Source: Stomorhina lunata
Lineage: Eukaryota > Arthropoda > Insecta > Diptera > Rhiniidae
Assembly (NCBI GenBank): GCA_933228675.1
Contig: OW121740.1
Location: 33,076,292-33,140,291, forward strand
Direction: 5' to 3'
DNA length: 64,000 nt
The notes under the pieces were generated by a model. That model saw only the letters and a program-made list of their open reading frames with translations, had not been told where the DNA came from and made no database searches. Positions 62,370-64,000 of the stretch are shown here, piece by piece. Numbering within the stretch: position 1 is the stretch's first letter; each line of letters starts with the position of its first letter. The position numbers were made by a program, and so were the translations under genes.

Positions 62370-63035
62370 AAAATATATAATTTTATAATTAAATTTATTT
62401 TAACTTGAATATTTTATTTAAAATAGTTTCAATAATGGGCCTTGACTTATATCGCTTTTAAACAATGTTCGTCTTGCCTATGCAAAACATTCATTCCCCA
62501 ATATATAGGATTGGAAATTGCATATAAAAAGTTACTTTAGGAAAAATAGTGTGGAAAGAAAGTAGCCTTACTTTAATATGATTTCAGTAATTCTGCTTAA
62601 ATGTTTATTAACTTTTAGATGACAAAACTAATTAATTGACTTAAACAACTTCTTCCATGAATTAAAACAAAACCAAAGTTTTAGTGCTGCGGTAGTCATG
62701 CGGTTGGTCTTTATCAACATTAAATTTCTTAATTATTTAATTTAATACGAATACATTGGCTGCCACACTTAAACGTATACATATAAATAAAGCGATTAAA
62801 TTTAATTAAAATTGTCAATTCATTAATTTATATCTTTATCAGAGTGCAATGGCAGAGTGTCTATTGCACTTGGTATTGTTAATAAATTCTTTTCGTGTGC
62901 TAAGTAGCTATTTAGATATTAAAGCTATTTATTCTCGGTAATATGTATATGTATATAGTCAGCAGAAATGCAAAAGACCGAATAAGACAAATTTAAAAAA
63001 AATATATTAAATTTAAGTGAAATTGCCATAGCATG
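62370..63035. other. Unassigned AT-rich DNA
   Basis: Contains an inverted pair AGTGCAAT ... ATTGCACT (about 62,843-62,871). No gene recognised. Confidence 0.5.
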
Positions 63036-63039
63036 AACT

Positions 63040-63225
63040 TTAACTGGTGATGTAAGGGATGTTGTATACCAAGCAACGAATTTGATTGGTCTTAACTTAT
63101 CTTGGTGATCCTTGATCTCAACTGTAGACATTGACCTCCTAGTGGCATTATCCGGGGAACTACAGAATATGCTTGGGCTTTGAACTATACAAGTTGTAAG
63201 TACAGACCATGTAAGTAAGTATTAA
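63040..63225 (+). mobile_element. D5: internal remnant of a D element
   Basis: GGGATGTTGTATACCAAGCA, TTGGTCTTAACTTATCTTGG, TCTCAACTGTAGACATTGAC and ACAAGTTGTAAGTA occur in the same order as in the middle of D1-D3. Both ends and the tRNA-like block are absent. Confidence 0.7.
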
Positions 63226-64000
63226 CTTTAACTTATTTTTTTTCCACTTCTATCAAATGTTAACTCCCCTACAGCCCTTAGATGAGCCCTTATGCTTTTT
63301 ACATGACGATATATAATCGAAAATATTAAAGACACGTTTTTTGTTTCAACATTAGGGTGGTTTGAGGTCTTTCTAAGAATATTTCCGTCTACAACTTCTG
63401 TTTATTCTAAAAAATTTTTTGAACGAAAACTTACTGGAACGAACTAATCCCAATAGAAACTGGGGATATGACTTTAAAATACTTAGTTGACTTAAATATA
63501 ACTTTAAAACAAAAGCAGAAAGTATGAAAGCTTCTGTCAAAATTTTGACAAAAATTATACAATATAATCGCTTTCAAAATTTAAGGCTTAAACTTTACGC
63601 ACATCATGCACAGAAACATTTTCTTCACTTAAATATCAAACAAAATTGTACAAAATTTTCAAAATTTGTACAAATACCAGTAAATTACCCCACTGTCATT
63701 GAAAACACCCACTAACTCTTAAAGTATATGTAGAATAAAGATACAAGTGCATTTTATACATTTAACTTTGTAGTGTATATTGTCTACATTGTTTTATAAA
63801 TTCTTCAGCTTTTTGTGATTTTAAGGCGAAACCTCCCACTTAAATTGGCCAACATACATGGGTAGACAGACATATGGCACTTAATATATCTACAAGTATT
63901 TAAGTGTAGTTCAAGCTATATTAAATTGTTTTTGTGTTTTCAGTTTTATTGCCCTTTTATGTCTCTGAACGAATTTAGATTCCATACCTCCAAAAGCTTT
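63226..64000. other. Unassigned AT-rich DNA
   Basis: The 63-codon plus-strand frame at 63,524-63,715 has no domain and ordinary background composition. Nothing else recognised. Confidence 0.5.

Noticed and set aside
62674..62720. tRNA-like start (TAGTGCTGCGGTAGTCATGCGG pattern)
   Set aside because: No B box follows at the right distance.

Overview
The window looks like an intergenic or heterochromatic stretch of a dipteran genome, most likely a higher (schizophoran, perhaps calyptrate) fly. The reasons are very high A+T, no bacterial gene structure, dispersed elements with internal GTCC/GTCT runs of the kind described from flies as mini-me/DINE-1 (Helentron-related), a DD41D 'rosa'-type mariner, a hAT element, and RTE-like and Jockey-like LINE fragments. 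I found no exon of a host gene. Nearly all reading frames of 60-140 codons are low-complexity translations of satellites and microsatellites or lie inside dispersed repeats. Family letters (A-J, S1-S6) are local names. All families were defined by comparing copies within this window by eye.

Layout: 1-1,075 unique sequence and the broken end of an A element; 1,075-8,062 a ~7 kb satellite (S1, 31 bp unit); 8,063-10,996 unassigned AT-rich DNA with a (TA)n run; 10,997-12,226 element D1; 12,410-14,626 a Tc1-like transposon invaded by an A element and an RTE-type LINE, with a C-family MITE beside it; 14,915-18,016 mostly unassigned; 18,017-22,816 a second satellite (S2, 29 bp unit) enclosed by perfect 25 bp inverted repeats; 23,729-26,545 small inverted-repeat elements G, E1 and C3; 26,638-29,219 a decayed hAT transposon with a perfect 8 bp target duplication; 30,335-33,635 LINE reverse-transcriptase fragments and two D elements; 34,571-36,010 elements E2 and F; 38,338-43,985 satellites S3 and S4; 45,321-49,250 a head-to-tail concatemer of B modules; 49,678-51,071 element H carrying an A insertion; 52,250-54,490 repeat J split by D4, with A4 beside D4; 54,585-55,862 a tRNA-derived SINE candidate, a ~52 bp minisatellite and a (TA)n run; 57,086-58,388 a mariner with one nonsense codon; 58,690-62,369 A6, A7 (with C4 inside) and a complete inverted B copy; then unassigned DNA with a D remnant.

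Three themes stand out. First, five separate arrays (S1, S3, S4, S5, S6) are built on the same palindromic core around CTATAG but use different linkers, and S2 carries a non-palindromic relative of it. Second, element D has terminal inverted repeats yet carries a tRNA-like block with A and B boxes in all four main copies. Third, insertions are nested deeply enough to order the activity of the families: A is younger than Tc1, H and D; the LINE is younger than Tc1; C is younger than A7. The only enzymes seen are transposases and reverse transcriptases, and each one is broken by stops, frameshifts or insertions.
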